Origin: Psychrobacillus sp. FSL K6-2836
GTDB taxonomy: Bacteria > Bacillota > Bacilli > Bacillales_A > Planococcaceae
Length of the DNA stretch: 64,000 nt
Reading direction: 5' to 3'
Assembly: GCF_038003085.1 (NCBI RefSeq)
Contig: NZ_JBBOOM010000001.1
Coordinates: forward strand, 3,038,001 to 3,102,000
The position numbers and the translations under genes are program-made. The stretch's first letter is position 1; each line of letters begins with the position of its first letter. Shown here piece by piece: positions 32,860 through 41,702 of the stretch. Below the pieces are notes generated by a model, which did not search any database, had not been told where the DNA came from, and was given only the letters and a program-made list of their open reading frames with translations.

Positions 32860-32968
32860 ATAGCCCTTAAAAATCCCCCCAAAAAAAGCCTATAAATCCA
32901 GCAATAAAGCTCTTAAATGTATTAAAATAGCCTATAACACAATGAATAAAGCCCATAAAATTTTTTTC
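32860..32968. repeat. 21-bp-period array with AAAGCC header
   Basis: Four units start at 32885, 32906, 32927 and 32948, exactly 21 bp apart, opening AAAGCCTATAA, AAAGCTCTTAA, ATAGCCTATAA and AAAGCCCATAA. One further unit (ATAGCCCTTAA) starts 25 bp upstream at 32860. The remaining bases of each unit differ. It lies between the cyd terminator and the HAD gene and is non-coding. Confidence 0.7.
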
Positions 32969-33050
32969 AGTCAAATCAAGGATCTTTGTAAAGATTCTAA
33001 ATAATAGGATAGCAAGAAAAGTATTCCAATCTAATCTCTGGATTTAAATA

Positions 33051-33059
33051 TGCTACAAT
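33051..33059 (+). promoter_or_regulatory. Extended -10 promoter of the HAD phosphatase gene
   Basis: TGCTACAAT fits an extended -10 (TGnTANAAT) 27 nt before the start codon; no convincing -35. Confidence 0.4.
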
Positions 33060-33086
33060 TAGAGAAGTAGGAAAGGGGCGGTTTTG

Positions 33087-33791
33087 ATGAAATATGATGT
33101 GTTGCTATTTGATTTGGATGATACTTTACTCGACTTTGGAATGACTGAACATAATGCATTCCGTCTTCTATTTGAAGAGTATGGGTTTCCAAATGGTTTA
33201 AATGATTATCACGAAAGCTATAGGACGATTAGTAAAGTTTTATGGGATGATCTAGAGAATGGTCGCACAACCTTAGCAGAGTTGAAGGTCGAACGTTTTA
33301 AACGATTATTTACAGAACATGCATTAAATATAGATCCTATAGTATTTGGTCAAAAGTACATAGAAAATTTAGGGAAAGAAGTACATATGATTGCAGGCGT
33401 GGAAGAAATGTTCGCTAGCATAAAGGATTTTCGAATTGCACTTCTTACGAATGGATTTAAAGATGTACAACATCCAAGGGTAAATGGATCGGCATTAAAA
33501 AATTTATTTGAAGTCATTATAACTTCAGAGGAAACAGGATTCCAAAAACCACAGAAAGAAATTTTTGCATATGCTTTAGAAAAACTTCAAATTTCCGATC
33601 CATCTCGTGTTTTAATGATTGGTGATTCGCTTACATCCGACATCCAAGGTGGAAATAACTTCGGAATTGATACATGCTGGTTTAATCCAAATAGAAAGTT
33701 AAATCATATTGATATCCAGCCAACCTTTGAAATTCATACATGGGATCAGTTAGCGGAAATTCTAAACACAAAAGTATTGGAAGTAAAATAA
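33087..33791 (+). CDS. HAD-superfamily hydrolase, YjjG/YfnB type
   Basis: 234 residues. Motif I DLDDTLLDF (nucleophile Asp near residue 9), motif II LLTNGF (about residues 113-118), motif III lysine in TGFQKPQKEIF and motif IV IGDSLTSDIQGG give a complete HAD phosphatase. Relatives dephosphorylate nucleoside monophosphates (YjjG), so a house-cleaning nucleotidase is likely but not proven. ATG 33087 is preferred over TTG 33084 by spacing from GGAAAGGGG. Monocistronic with its own terminator. Confidence 0.88.
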   Translation: MKYDVLLFDLDDTLLDFGMTEHNAFRLLFEEYGFPNGLNDYHESYRTISKVLWDDLENGRTTLAELKVERFKRLFTEHALNIDPIVFGQKYIENLGKEVHMIAGVEEMFASIKDFRIALLTNGFKDVQHPRVNGSALKNLFEVIITSEETGFQKPQKEIFAYALEKLQISDPSRVLMIGDSLTSDIQGGNNFGIDTCWFNPNRKLNHIDIQPTFEIHTWDQLAEILNTKVLEVK

Positions 33792-33799
33792 TAAATTAT

Positions 33800-33825
33800 G
33801 GACCTCGAGATGAGGTTCTTTTTTT
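33800..33825 (+). terminator. Terminator of the HAD gene
   Basis: GGACCTC (33800-33806) / GAGGTTC (33812-33818), loop GAGAT, then seven T. Confidence 0.85.
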
Positions 33826-33946
33826 GTCTACTTTTTTCTACTCATAGGATTTATCCATATCCGGAAACTATACAGTTTTTCAAAAAAAGGATAATTGCTG
33901 TCGAATAGCACACGATAAAACAAAACAAGGAAAGGAGGAAATGTGA

Positions 33947-34273
33947 ATGAATAAACGTTTGTTTAGTGTATTGACAGCGATTTTAATGGCTGTAGGGATG
34001 ATAGGATTGTCGTCATTAGTGGTAAAGGCAGATATGCCGACAGATGTAAAATTAACGACCGAGCAACAAGAAGAGATGAAGTCTTTACAACAAGATGCCC
34101 TTAACCAAAAGAAAGAAATCATCAATAAGTATGTTGAGTACGGTGTGTTTTCAAAAGAAAAAGGTCAAAAAGTAATAACGCATTTAGAAGAGCGCTATAA
34201 AAAACTGGAACAAAATGAATTTGTCCCTAACTTTCATGATGACTATAAAAAACATCGAAGCAAAGAATCTTAA
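33947..34273 (+). CDS. Secreted DUF2680 (YckD-like) protein
   Basis: 108 residues. A signal peptide (about residues 1-29, cleavage after VVKA) precedes a helical, charged domain with LTTEQQEEMKSLQQDALNQKK and KYVEYGVFSKEKGQKV, which is the DUF2680 pattern. Function unknown; exported. The ribosome binding site is AAAGGAGG, at good distance from the ATG. Confidence 0.8.
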   Translation: MNKRLFSVLTAILMAVGMIGLSSLVVKADMPTDVKLTTEQQEEMKSLQQDALNQKKEIINKYVEYGVFSKEKGQKVITHLEERYKKLEQNEFVPNFHDDYKKHRSKES

Positions 34274-34286
34274 GCAATAAAATATT

Positions 34287-34318
34287 GCAGCCAAAGTAAT
34301 AATTTTGGTTGCTTTTTT
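34287..34318 (+). terminator. Terminator after the DUF2680 gene
   Basis: GCAGCCAAAG (34287-34296) / TTTTGGTTGC (34303-34312), one G-T pair, then six T. Confidence 0.82.
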
Positions 34319-34337
34319 ACATTCAATTTTCATGTAG

Positions 34338-34538
34338 GTCAATGTAGTATTTACCATTCATCCAGCTCCAAGTTCCATATTAGGAATAGATAAGCAAAAA
34401 GCGGTGTTTGCCTCTCAACTAATGTCACAAGAAACGTTAAGTAGAAAGTTAGCCGTATACTAGGAAAAAGGTTATATTAAGCTTGAGGGACAACAAGAAA
34501 TTAAACTATTAAATATAAAAGAACTGAAAAATATTTGA
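34338..34538 (+). pseudogene. Remnant of a Crp/Fnr-family regulator (C-terminal HTH)
   Basis: Reading the frame through one internal TAG gives KQKAVFASQLMSQETLSRKL, a stop, then EKGYIKLEGQQEIKLLN. That is the helix-turn-helix and wing of Crp/Fnr regulators ('LA..L..S.ETLSR.L..L...G.I...G..I.I'). The N-terminal cyclic-nucleotide-like domain is absent and no start codon with a ribosome binding site exists. So this is a decayed gene end. It occupies most of the gap between the DUF2680 gene and rlmCD. Confidence 0.65.
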
Positions 34539-34576
34539 TTATGCGAATGGGTCAGCAGACTTGTACGCATTCTTTT

Positions 34577-34585
34577 TGGTATAAT
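34577..34585 (+). promoter_or_regulatory. Extended -10 promoter of rlmCD
   Basis: TGGTATAAT is an extended -10 element. Its last two bases overlap the first ATG (34584) of the longest rlmCD frame. Transcription would start near 34592, so translation must begin further in, at TTG 34617. Confidence 0.55.
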
Positions 34586-34616
34586 GAATCAATCATACCT
34601 AGAACGGAGATTAACA

Positions 34617-35981
34617 TTGAATACACCAGTACAAAAAAATGATCAGTTAACAGTCTATATTGAAGATTTAACACATGATGGTGCAGGAGTCGCAAAGGTC
34701 GATGGATATCCTTTATTTATTGCGGGTGGCTTACCGAACGAAACTGTAGAAGTCCATGTGCTTAAAACATTAAAAAACTATGGCTTTGCCAAGTTAAAAA
34801 ATATCGTGGAACCTTCTCCATTTCGTGTAGAGGCACCATGCCCAGTGTTTTATGAATGTGGAGGCTGTCAGCTTCAGCATATGACGTATGAAGGACAGCT
34901 TGCATGGAAGGAGAGCATGGTTCGTAACGTCATGAAACGCATAGGGAAAATAGATGCACCTGTACTTCCAGTAAAGGGCATGGACAAGCCTTGGGAATAC
35001 CGCAATAAATCTCAAATTCCATTCGATTTGGAAAATGGTCAAGTAATCGCTGGATTCTACCAGTCTAAATCACATCGTATTGCGGATACAAATACTTGTT
35101 TAATACAGACGGATGAAGCGGATAGATTACTTAGAGCAGTAAAAGAAAATGCATTGAAGCTAGACTTAATCCCATACAATGAAGAAACAAAAAAAGGCCA
35201 GCTACGCCACTTAGTTGTTCGTAAAGGACGAGCAACTGGAGAGATCATGGTTGTACTTGTAACGAAGCATGCTAAACTATCAAAGCAAGACGCTATTATA
35301 CAGTTCATCCGTGAAGTGGAGCCAAATGTAAAGTCAATCGTTCATAATGTGAATAATCGAAACACAAATGTGATCTTTGGAAATGAAACAAACGTTATCT
35401 GGGGTAAAGCAGTTATTGAAGATTTAATCGGAGATGTTCGCTTTGAAATATCAGCCCGTTCATTCTACCAAGTAAACCCAGAACAAACAGAGGTTCTATA
35501 CAAGCAAGCGCTTGAACATGCTCAGCTAACAGGTGATGAGACAGTGATCGATGCTTACTGTGGAATAGGTACGATTTCACTCTTTTTAGCGCAAAAGGCA
35601 AAACAGGTACTTGGCGTAGAAATCGTTCCACAGGCAATTGAAGATGCGAAAAGAAACGCCGAACTGAACGGATTTACTAATACTTATTTTGAAGCAGGGC
35701 CAGCCGAGGAAGTTATTCCTAAATGGTACAAAGAAGGAAAGCAAGCAGATATCTTGGTAGTGGATCCACCAAGAAAAGGCTGTGACGAGGCACTACTTAC
35801 GACAATCATCGAACAACGTCCTAAGCGTGTCGTGTATGTATCTTGTAACCCAGCAACACTTGCTCGCGATTTGAGAATTTTAGAAGATGGTGGTTATAAA
35901 ACACAGGAAATTCAACCAGTTGATATGTTCCCACAGAGTACACATGTGGAATGCTGTGCGTTACTAGAATTACAGTTGTAG
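34617..35981 (+). CDS. rlmCD: 23S rRNA (uracil-C5)-methyltransferase RlmCD
   Basis: About 454 residues, SAM-dependent enzyme of the RumA/TrmA family (YefA in B. subtilis). It methylates U747 and U1939 in 23S rRNA. An N-terminal TRAM domain ([15 protein letters not shown]) is followed by an Fe-S cysteine cluster ([14 protein letters not shown]), then the SAM-binding [14 protein letters not shown] and the catalytic region [14 protein letters not shown] with [14 protein letters not shown] 34617 has GGAGA 8 nt upstream; ATG 34584 overlaps the -10 box. In B. subtilis it is close to dgkB, as here. Confidence 0.94.
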   Translation: MNTPVQKNDQLTVYIEDLTHDGAGVAKVDGYPLFIAGGLPNETVEVHVLKTLKNYGFAKLKNIVEPSPFRVEAPCPVFYECGGCQLQHMTYEGQLAWKESMVRNVMKRIGKIDAPVLPVKGMDKPWEYRNKSQIPFDLENGQVIAGFYQSKSHRIADTNTCLIQTDEADRLLRAVKENALKLDLIPYNEETKKGQLRHLVVRKGRATGEIMVVLVTKHAKLSKQDAIIQFIREVEPNVKSIVHNVNNRNTNVIFGNETNVIWGKAVIEDLIGDVRFEISARSFYQVNPEQTEVLYKQALEHAQLTGDETVIDAYCGIGTISLFLAQKAKQVLGVEIVPQAIEDAKRNAELNGFTNTYFEAGPAEEVIPKWYKEGKQADILVVDPPRKGCDEALLTTIIEQRPKRVVYVSCNPATLARDLRILEDGGYKTQEIQPVDMFPQSTHVECCALLELQL

Positions 35982-36045
35982 ACCTAAATAAAGTCTTAGA
36001 CTTTAAAATATAGTCGATTCGTTATATCCGATTTCAAGTTTTTAA

Positions 36046-36131
36046 AATAAAGACCAGCATTCTTTAACCCTAATATCTTCTTCAAACCCTTATTCGTAAA
36101 CACTTTGGGCTTAAAGATAAAGGTCTTTATT
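36046..36131. repeat. Long imperfect palindrome downstream of rlmCD
   Basis: AATAAAGACC (36046-36055) pairs with GGTCTTTATT (36122-36131). Inside, CTTTAACCC (36062-36070) faces GGGCTTAAAG (36107-36116) with one bulge. A smaller hairpin TAAAGTC/GACTTTA is at 35989-36005. It may act as a terminator on either strand or be a decayed repeat element. From 36132 to 37158, apart from the recombinase relic, I see only AT-rich DNA without convincing genes. Confidence 0.5.
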
Positions 36132-36611
36132 GTAAATCGAAAAACATGAAATCATTGCGTGACTTTATTTTATTTATTTGGAAAAGAGTAATCGAAAGAT
36201 CGGTGTTAGGCGGGCTGGTGCTTTAAATTGATAATGACCTTTGGCTGTACCGTCTGCATGAACTTATATTTTATCAACTAACATAAGAAGCATTTCAGGA
36301 TTAAGTATTATTGAACTTATTTGATTCTTTATCAGTATCGCGGTACTCTAATTTTTTAGAGAGATTATAATTGCTAGTTTATAACTTTGAAATATCTTCA
36401 TTGATTATTTTAATAGCTAACTGATAGTCTATACTTGAAATGACCCCAATTGCGAGTAAAATTATTAAGTTTGTTTTATCCATCTTCTTCTCTTTCAACT
36501 GCTCTGTGTTTACTTCGATTATAGCCTCGATTTTTATCGTGTTTGCTACAACTCTTTTACTTATTTTTCAAGGTACTTGTTATTACTTAGAATACTAGGT
36601 TTATAATCTCT

Positions 36612-36965
36612 TTATTGTTGTAAAATGCCAGCATAGTGCGGACTTTTGAGTATTACTCTCACTGATAATCTTTTCCACCTATCAGTAGCCTTTTCCTGCG
36701 ATTTGTTAAGATGTCGTTCCCCCCTCGTTATATAATAATGCTTGCTATAGCATTTAAACCCATTACCTGCTATATATTTTGAAAATATTCTTCTGATAAT
36801 ATCAAAAGGTCGAATCGTAACGAAATTGAAGTTTTTATTTATCACATTAACTTTATACATGTATGGGGATTTTGCACCTGTGAACTCCGTCATTTGATAC
36901 TTTGAACAATAACTTTAGTCTTTCGCTAGTATTCTGAGCTTCTAGAGTTTCGTACAATTATATTT
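36612..36965 (-). pseudogene. Decayed serine recombinase (Recombinase-domain fragment)
   Basis: The minus-strand frame 36893-36612 (93 codons) reads FTGAKSPYMYKV, then IIRRIFSKYIAGNGFKCYSKH and RWKRLSVRVILKSPHYAGIL. This follows the order of the recombinase domain of large serine integrases (GxxPPYGY, VxxIFxxYxxGxG, W..STVR.ILxNPxYxG). Just upstream in another frame, TLEAQNTSERLKLLFKVSN resembles the preceding 'E..NMSERIK.G' segment, implying a frameshift near 36900. The catalytic N-terminal domain and the rest of the C-terminus are missing. It is a footprint of a lost phage or ICE-type element. Confidence 0.5.
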
Positions 36966-37158
36966 GTTGTTTCTTCTACTTAGAGTAGGTAGAAGCTTAT
37001 AGAACAGGTGATATCAGTAGAACAAGTCTAATTTAGAAATTATAGTTTTTCAACGCTTGTAGGAGCATCACTTCTACAAATGGTTTTGAATAAATTATTA
37101 ATGTTAACAGGACTGTGAATTTTTATTTTATATAATATTTATTGAAGGAGTGTAATAG

Positions 37159-38775
37159 ATGATGAAGAAGTTTTTGGGACTCATAGTAATTGCTATTTTA
37201 GCTACTATGTTAGCAGGATGTACACTATTTGAGTCTGGTCAAAAGGATGACAAAAACCAAAAAAATGAGAAAAAACCAAAGGACGAGCTTGTGCTGGCAT
37301 TTGGATCTGAGCCTGAAACCGGATTTGATCCAATAACTGGATGGGGACGTTATGGTTCACCACTATTCCAAAGTACACTTTTAAAAAGAGATGACAAGCT
37401 TAACATTGTAAATGATCTTGCAACAAGTTACGAAGTAAATGAAGACGGTAAGGTTTGGACTGTTCATATACGCGATGATATAAAATTTTCGGATGGTAAA
37501 CCATTAACAGCAACAGATGTGAAATTTACATTTGAAACAGCAGCTAACAGTGGATCAGTTGTCGATTTAAACGTATTGGAGAAAGTCGAAGCAGTAAATG
37601 ACACTACTGTGAAATTTACATTGAAAGAAGTACAATCAACATTTATAAACAATCTAGTGGCAACAGGAATTGTCCCAGAACATGCATATAGTGATAATTA
37701 TGCTGAAAATCCCATCGGTTCAGGCCCTTATCAGCTTGTACAGTGGGACAAGGGACAGCAGATGATTGTGAAGACGAATCCTGAATACTATGGCACAAAT
37801 CCATATTTTAAGAAGTTGACCTTTGTATTCTTAAATGAGGATGCTGCATTTGCAGCTGCTCAAGCGGGCACAGTCGATCTTGCCTATATACCTGCTGCAT
37901 TTAGTAGCAAAAAAGTGCCTGGCATGAAACTCGAAGCCGAAAAAACGGTGGACAATCGTGGAATCGTATTTCCTTATGTAAAGTCTGGCGATTTTACTGA
38001 GGAAGGTCTACCAATCGGTAATGACGTAACGGCTGATCCAGCCATCCGTCATGCAATTAATATTGCGGTTGACCGACAAGCGTTAATTGACGGTGTGTTG
38101 GAAGGATACGGAACACCTGCCTATACATCTGTTGATGGGCTTCCTTGGTGGAATCCGGATACAGTCATTGAAGATGGCGATGTGGACGGAGCGCGTAAAG
38201 TATTGGAAGAGGCGGGTTGGAAAGATACGGATGGTGATGGAATACTTGATAAAGGCTCTTTGAAAGCTGAATTCAGTCTTTACTACTTAGCGAATGACAT
38301 GATTAGACAATCTCTTGCCATTACTGTTGCAGATATGATGAAACCACTTGGCATTAATATAAAAGTAGAGGGTGGAAGTTGGGACATTATTGGAAAGAAA
38401 ATGTATTCCGAGGCCGTACTCATGGGCTGGGGAAGTCACGATCCACTTGAACTTTACAGCATTTATAGCAGCAATAATGCTGGGGTTGAGTACTATAATA
38501 CGGGCCACTATAAAAATGAAACAGTAGATGAATATTTTAAGAAGGCCCTTCATGCGAAAAGTGAAGCGGAAGCAATCGAGTTTTGGAAAAAAGCACAGTG
38601 GGATGGCACGACTGGTTTAAGTGGAAAAGGGGACGCTGCATGGGCATGGTTGGTTAACATCGATCATTTGTACCTGGTGAAAGAAGGCCTTGATATTGGA
38701 GAGCAAAGAATCCATGTACATGGACATGGATGGCCTGCTACAGACAATATCGCTGATTGGAAATGGAGTAAATAA
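37159..38775 (+). CDS. ABC transporter substrate-binding lipoprotein (SBP family 5)
   Basis: 538 residues. The signal peptide ends in the lipobox LAGC, anchoring it outside the membrane. The mature part is a family-5 solute-binding protein (oligopeptide/nickel type): YEVNEDGKVWTVHIRDDIKFSDGKPLTATDV and NPIGSGPYQLVQW appear in short, recognisable blocks. It heads a run SBP-permease-permease-ATPase-ATPase. The downstream permeases resemble NikB/NikC-type proteins, so nickel or a metallophore complex is as likely as a peptide. The substrate cannot be told from sequence alone. Confidence 0.88.
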   Translation: MMKKFLGLIVIAILATMLAGCTLFESGQKDDKNQKNEKKPKDELVLAFGSEPETGFDPITGWGRYGSPLFQSTLLKRDDKLNIVNDLATSYEVNEDGKVWTVHIRDDIKFSDGKPLTATDVKFTFETAANSGSVVDLNVLEKVEAVNDTTVKFTLKEVQSTFINNLVATGIVPEHAYSDNYAENPIGSGPYQLVQWDKGQQMIVKTNPEYYGTNPYFKKLTFVFLNEDAAFAAAQAGTVDLAYIPAAFSSKKVPGMKLEAEKTVDNRGIVFPYVKSGDFTEEGLPIGNDVTADPAIRHAINIAVDRQALIDGVLEGYGTPAYTSVDGLPWWNPDTVIEDGDVDGARKVLEEAGWKDTDGDGILDKGSLKAEFSLYYLANDMIRQSLAITVADMMKPLGINIKVEGGSWDIIGKKMYSEAVLMGWGSHDPLELYSIYSSNNAGVEYYNTGHYKNETVDEYFKKALHAKSEAEAIEFWKKAQWDGTTGLSGKGDAAWAWLVNIDHLYLVKEGLDIGEQRIHVHGHGWPATDNIADWKWSK

Positions 38776-38776
38776 T

Positions 38777-39778
38777 GTGCGTAAAAATATCGTTGTAAAG
38801 ATAGGGACCTTTCTATTGATGAAAGGTTTAAGAATGCTTACATTATTGTTTGCGATTTGCTTAATATCATTTTTATTAATAAAGAACTCCCCGATTGATC
38901 CGATTCAGGCCTACGTTGGCGCTGATATGTTAAAGGTAGGACCTGAACAGCGAGAGAAGATTGCTGAGTATTGGGGACTGGATCAACCTGTAATGGTGCA
39001 GTTTTTTAGTTGGCTTTCTGCTTTATTTGCTGGTGATTTGGGAACTTCAATGATTTTCCGACGTCCGGTGTCTGAAATCATCGGTGAACGCTTTTTAAAC
39101 TCTCTTGTCTTGATGCTGACCGCATGGGTATTGTCGGGAGTTATCGGTTTTGTCATGGGCGTAGTGTCGGCCATGAAAAAGGACACTTGGGTCGATCGAA
39201 TCATAAAATGGTACTGTTATACCTTGGCATCGACACCCACCTTTTGGATGGGCCTTCTGATGCTGATTGTTTTTGCAGTGTGGCTTGGATGGTTCCCAAT
39301 TGGGTTAGGTGTTCCGGCGGGAGTTCTCTCGGAAGATGTCACACTAGCAGACCGAATACGGCATCTTGTACTTCCGGCGATGACACTTAGCATTCTTGGT
39401 GTTGCGAATGTGGCATTACATACGCGCCAGAAGCTAATCGATGTTCTTGCGAGTGATTATGTGTTGTTTGCAAGGGCGCGGGGTGAACGTGGCTTTATTT
39501 TGTTTTGGAGACATGGATTACGTAATGTTGCTCTGCCTGCAATCACCTTACAATTTGCTGCATTTAGTGAATTGTTTGGTGGTGCTGTTCTTGCTGAGCA
39601 AGTGTTTTCTTATCCGGGTCTTGGACAAGCGACAGTAGAAGCGGGTCTAAGGGGAGACGTTCCTCTTTTATTAGGATTAGTCATATTTAGTACGATATTT
39701 GTTTTTGTAGGAAATTTAATTGCTGATACGATTTACTACGTAGTAGATCCGAGAACAAGGGAGAGTCGGATGATATGA
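38777..39778 (+). CDS. ABC transporter permease, NikB/DppB type
   Basis: About 333 residues with six membrane helices and the coupling loop ARARGERGFILFWRHGLRNVALP (EAA loop, G about 20 residues before the C-terminal helices). Start GTG 38777 follows TGGAG (38764-38768) by 8 nt and lies 1 nt after the binding-protein stop; the longer ATG frame from 38690 runs inside that gene. It overlaps the next permease by 4 nt. Confidence 0.88.
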   Translation: MRKNIVVKIGTFLLMKGLRMLTLLFAICLISFLLIKNSPIDPIQAYVGADMLKVGPEQREKIAEYWGLDQPVMVQFFSWLSALFAGDLGTSMIFRRPVSEIIGERFLNSLVLMLTAWVLSGVIGFVMGVVSAMKKDTWVDRIIKWYCYTLASTPTFWMGLLMLIVFAVWLGWFPIGLGVPAGVLSEDVTLADRIRHLVLPAMTLSILGVANVALHTRQKLIDVLASDYVLFARARGERGFILFWRHGLRNVALPAITLQFAAFSELFGGAVLAEQVFSYPGLGQATVEAGLRGDVPLLLGLVIFSTIFVFVGNLIADTIYYVVDPRTRESRMI

Positions 39779-40647
39779 TTCGAAGTCTCAAATTGAAAAA
39801 AACAGAAGGTAAGATAAAACTATTTTCCCTAAATAGAAGGCAGAAGACGCTCGTTACAATCCTAATCGCGACTATTTTTTTGGTAAGTGTTGTAGTGATC
39901 GGTGCCGTACTTGATAGAGAAAGAATTGCAACAAATCTTATCGCTCGAAATTTGTCCCCATCCATGGAACATCTTTTTGGTACGGATTGGTTAGGTAGGG
40001 ACATGTTTACCCGGACGATTATGGGGCTTTCATTAAGTATTGGAGTTGGATTGATTGGAGCAATTGGCAGTACGTCAATTGCACTTATCCTTGGTATGGC
40101 TGCAGCAACAATGGGGAAAATGGCAGATCGTCTAATATCATGGCTTATCGACCTTTTTCTAAGTGTGCCCCATCTTGTAACGCTGATTTTGATTGCTTTT
40201 ACGTTGGGGGGAGGATTTAAAGGTATTGTTATAGGGCTTATGCTAACCCATTGGCCAAGCCTTGCTCGAGTTATCAGAGCAGAGGTCATGCAAATTCGTT
40301 CCGCCGAATATGTTCAGATTTCTCGACAGATGGGAAAATCTCGTTGGTGGATAGCTGCACATCATATACTTCCACATTTGATCCCACAAATTATGATTGG
40401 TTTTATGTTGCTGTTCCCCCACGTGATTTTACACGAAGCTGCAGTTACATTTTTAGGTTTAGGGATGTCGCCTCACGAGCCAGCCATTGGTATTATTCTG
40501 TCGGAATCCATGAAATATTTGTCAGCTGGTATGTGGTGGCTTGCCTTTTTCCCTGGGCTTTGTTTACTAATTATTGTACGGATATTTGATGTGATTGGAG
40601 AAAGTATTAGAATGATTATGGATCCCACTAAAGCTCATGATAAGTAA
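39775..40647 (+). CDS. ABC transporter permease, NikC/DppC type
   Basis: 290 residues. An N-terminal membrane helix, then HLFGTDWLGRDMFTRTIMGLSLS (the conserved 'GTDxLGRDxxSR' block of DppC-type permeases) and the EAA loop SRQMGKSRWWIAAHHILPHLIP. It forms the heterodimeric channel with the preceding gene. The ATGA overlap implies coupled translation. Its stop is followed by a 128-nt gap with a weak AAGGTGA/TCACCTT hairpin (40728-40755), a possible attenuator between the membrane part and the ATPases. Confidence 0.88.
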   Translation: MIRSLKLKKTEGKIKLFSLNRRQKTLVTILIATIFLVSVVVIGAVLDRERIATNLIARNLSPSMEHLFGTDWLGRDMFTRTIMGLSLSIGVGLIGAIGSTSIALILGMAAATMGKMADRLISWLIDLFLSVPHLVTLILIAFTLGGGFKGIVIGLMLTHWPSLARVIRAEVMQIRSAEYVQISRQMGKSRWWIAAHHILPHLIPQIMIGFMLLFPHVILHEAAVTFLGLGMSPHEPAIGIILSESMKYLSAGMWWLAFFPGLCLLIIVRIFDVIGESIRMIMDPTKAHDK

Positions 40648-40778
40648 TATATAAAGTGTATTTTATTTTCGGAAAAAGCGAACAGAGTTTGGGTCCACTT
40701 TTTTTTAACAAGAGGAGAAGTTTCTTCAAGGTGATAACGAGACATAAGTCACCTTATTATTTTGTGAGGAGGTAAATG

Positions 40779-41702
40779 ATGCCTATCCTTGAAGTAGAAA
40801 ATTTATCGATATCTTTTAAACAATATATAAGTGGTTTGAAACAGAAAAGTTTTAATGTAATATCAAGTTTAAATGTCACGCTTGAACCAGGTGAAATTCT
40901 GGCAGTCGTAGGAGCCAGTGGTTCAGGGAAGAGTTTACTAGCCCATGCCATTCTCGGAATACTTCCAGACAATGCAGCCATAAGTGGAACTATTAAATAT
41001 GAAGGAGAGGTACTTACTGCCGTACGGCAAGCTTTACTACGCGGTAAGGATATTGCACTTATTCCACAATCAGTAAACTATCTCGATCCACTTATGCGTG
41101 TAGGGAATCAAGTTCGTACTTCTGTAAAAAATGGAGATGCTATTGCAGCACAACGAAATGTTTTTGAGCGACTTCATCTAAAATTAGCTGTTGAGAATAT
41201 GTACCCATTTCAGCTTTCTGGAGGTATGGCACGAAGAACGCTTCTATCCACTGCAATTGTAAGTGGAGCTAAAGTCATAATTGCGGATGAGCCTACACCA
41301 GGACTCGATCCAGTTGTTATCAAAGAAGCTTTAAATAATTTCAAGGAATTCGCAGACAATGGATGTGCGGTTATGCTCATCACACATGATATTGAATCCG
41401 CTTTAACAATTGCTGATAAAATTGCTGTGTTTTATGCAGGTACGACTGTAGAAGTAGCCCCAGTTGAGAATTTCACTGGTGATGGTGAAGCTTTGCGACA
41501 TCCTTATAGTAAGGCTTTATGGAGAGCGCTGCCACAAAATGAATTTACACCAATTCCGGGTGCCCAACCCCATCCTAGTGCTTTACCATCTGGTTGCTTG
41601 TTTGCCCCACGGTGTCCGATGGCAACCTCTGAATGCGAACAAGCACTGCCGGAAATGCGCAACCTTCGGAATGGGAAGGTGAGGTGTATTCATGCAACTT
41701 GA
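40779..41702 (+). CDS. ABC transporter ATP-binding protein, NikD/DppD type
   Basis: About 307 residues. Walker A is GASGSGKS (near residue 49), the ABC signature LSGGMARR, and Walker B VIIADEPTPGLDP. The C-terminal oligopeptide-type extension includes the cysteine cluster CLFAPRCPMATSECEQALP, found in Opp/Dpp/Nik ATPases. AGGAGG (40767-40772) gives better spacing to ATG 40779 than to ATG 40776. It overlaps the next ATPase by 11 nt. Confidence 0.9.
   Translation: MPILEVENLSISFKQYISGLKQKSFNVISSLNVTLEPGEILAVVGASGSGKSLLAHAILGILPDNAAISGTIKYEGEVLTAVRQALLRGKDIALIPQSVNYLDPLMRVGNQVRTSVKNGDAIAAQRNVFERLHLKLAVENMYPFQLSGGMARRTLLSTAIVSGAKVIIADEPTPGLDPVVIKEALNNFKEFADNGCAVMLITHDIESALTIADKIAVFYAGTTVEVAPVENFTGDGEALRHPYSKALWRALPQNEFTPIPGAQPHPSALPSGCLFAPRCPMATSECEQALPEMRNLRNGKVRCIHAT

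Noticed and set aside
35989..36049. A fourth header class (AAAGTC/ATAGTC) of the 21-bp arrays after rlmCD
   Set aside because: Spacing is 20 and 39 bp, and the region is better explained by hairpins and a palindrome.
36379..36483. 34-codon minus-strand frame, MDKTNLIILLAIGV..., in the rlmCD-importer gap
   Set aside because: It vaguely recalls small SHOCT-type proteins found beside serine recombinases, but it has no good ribosome binding site and is too short to judge.
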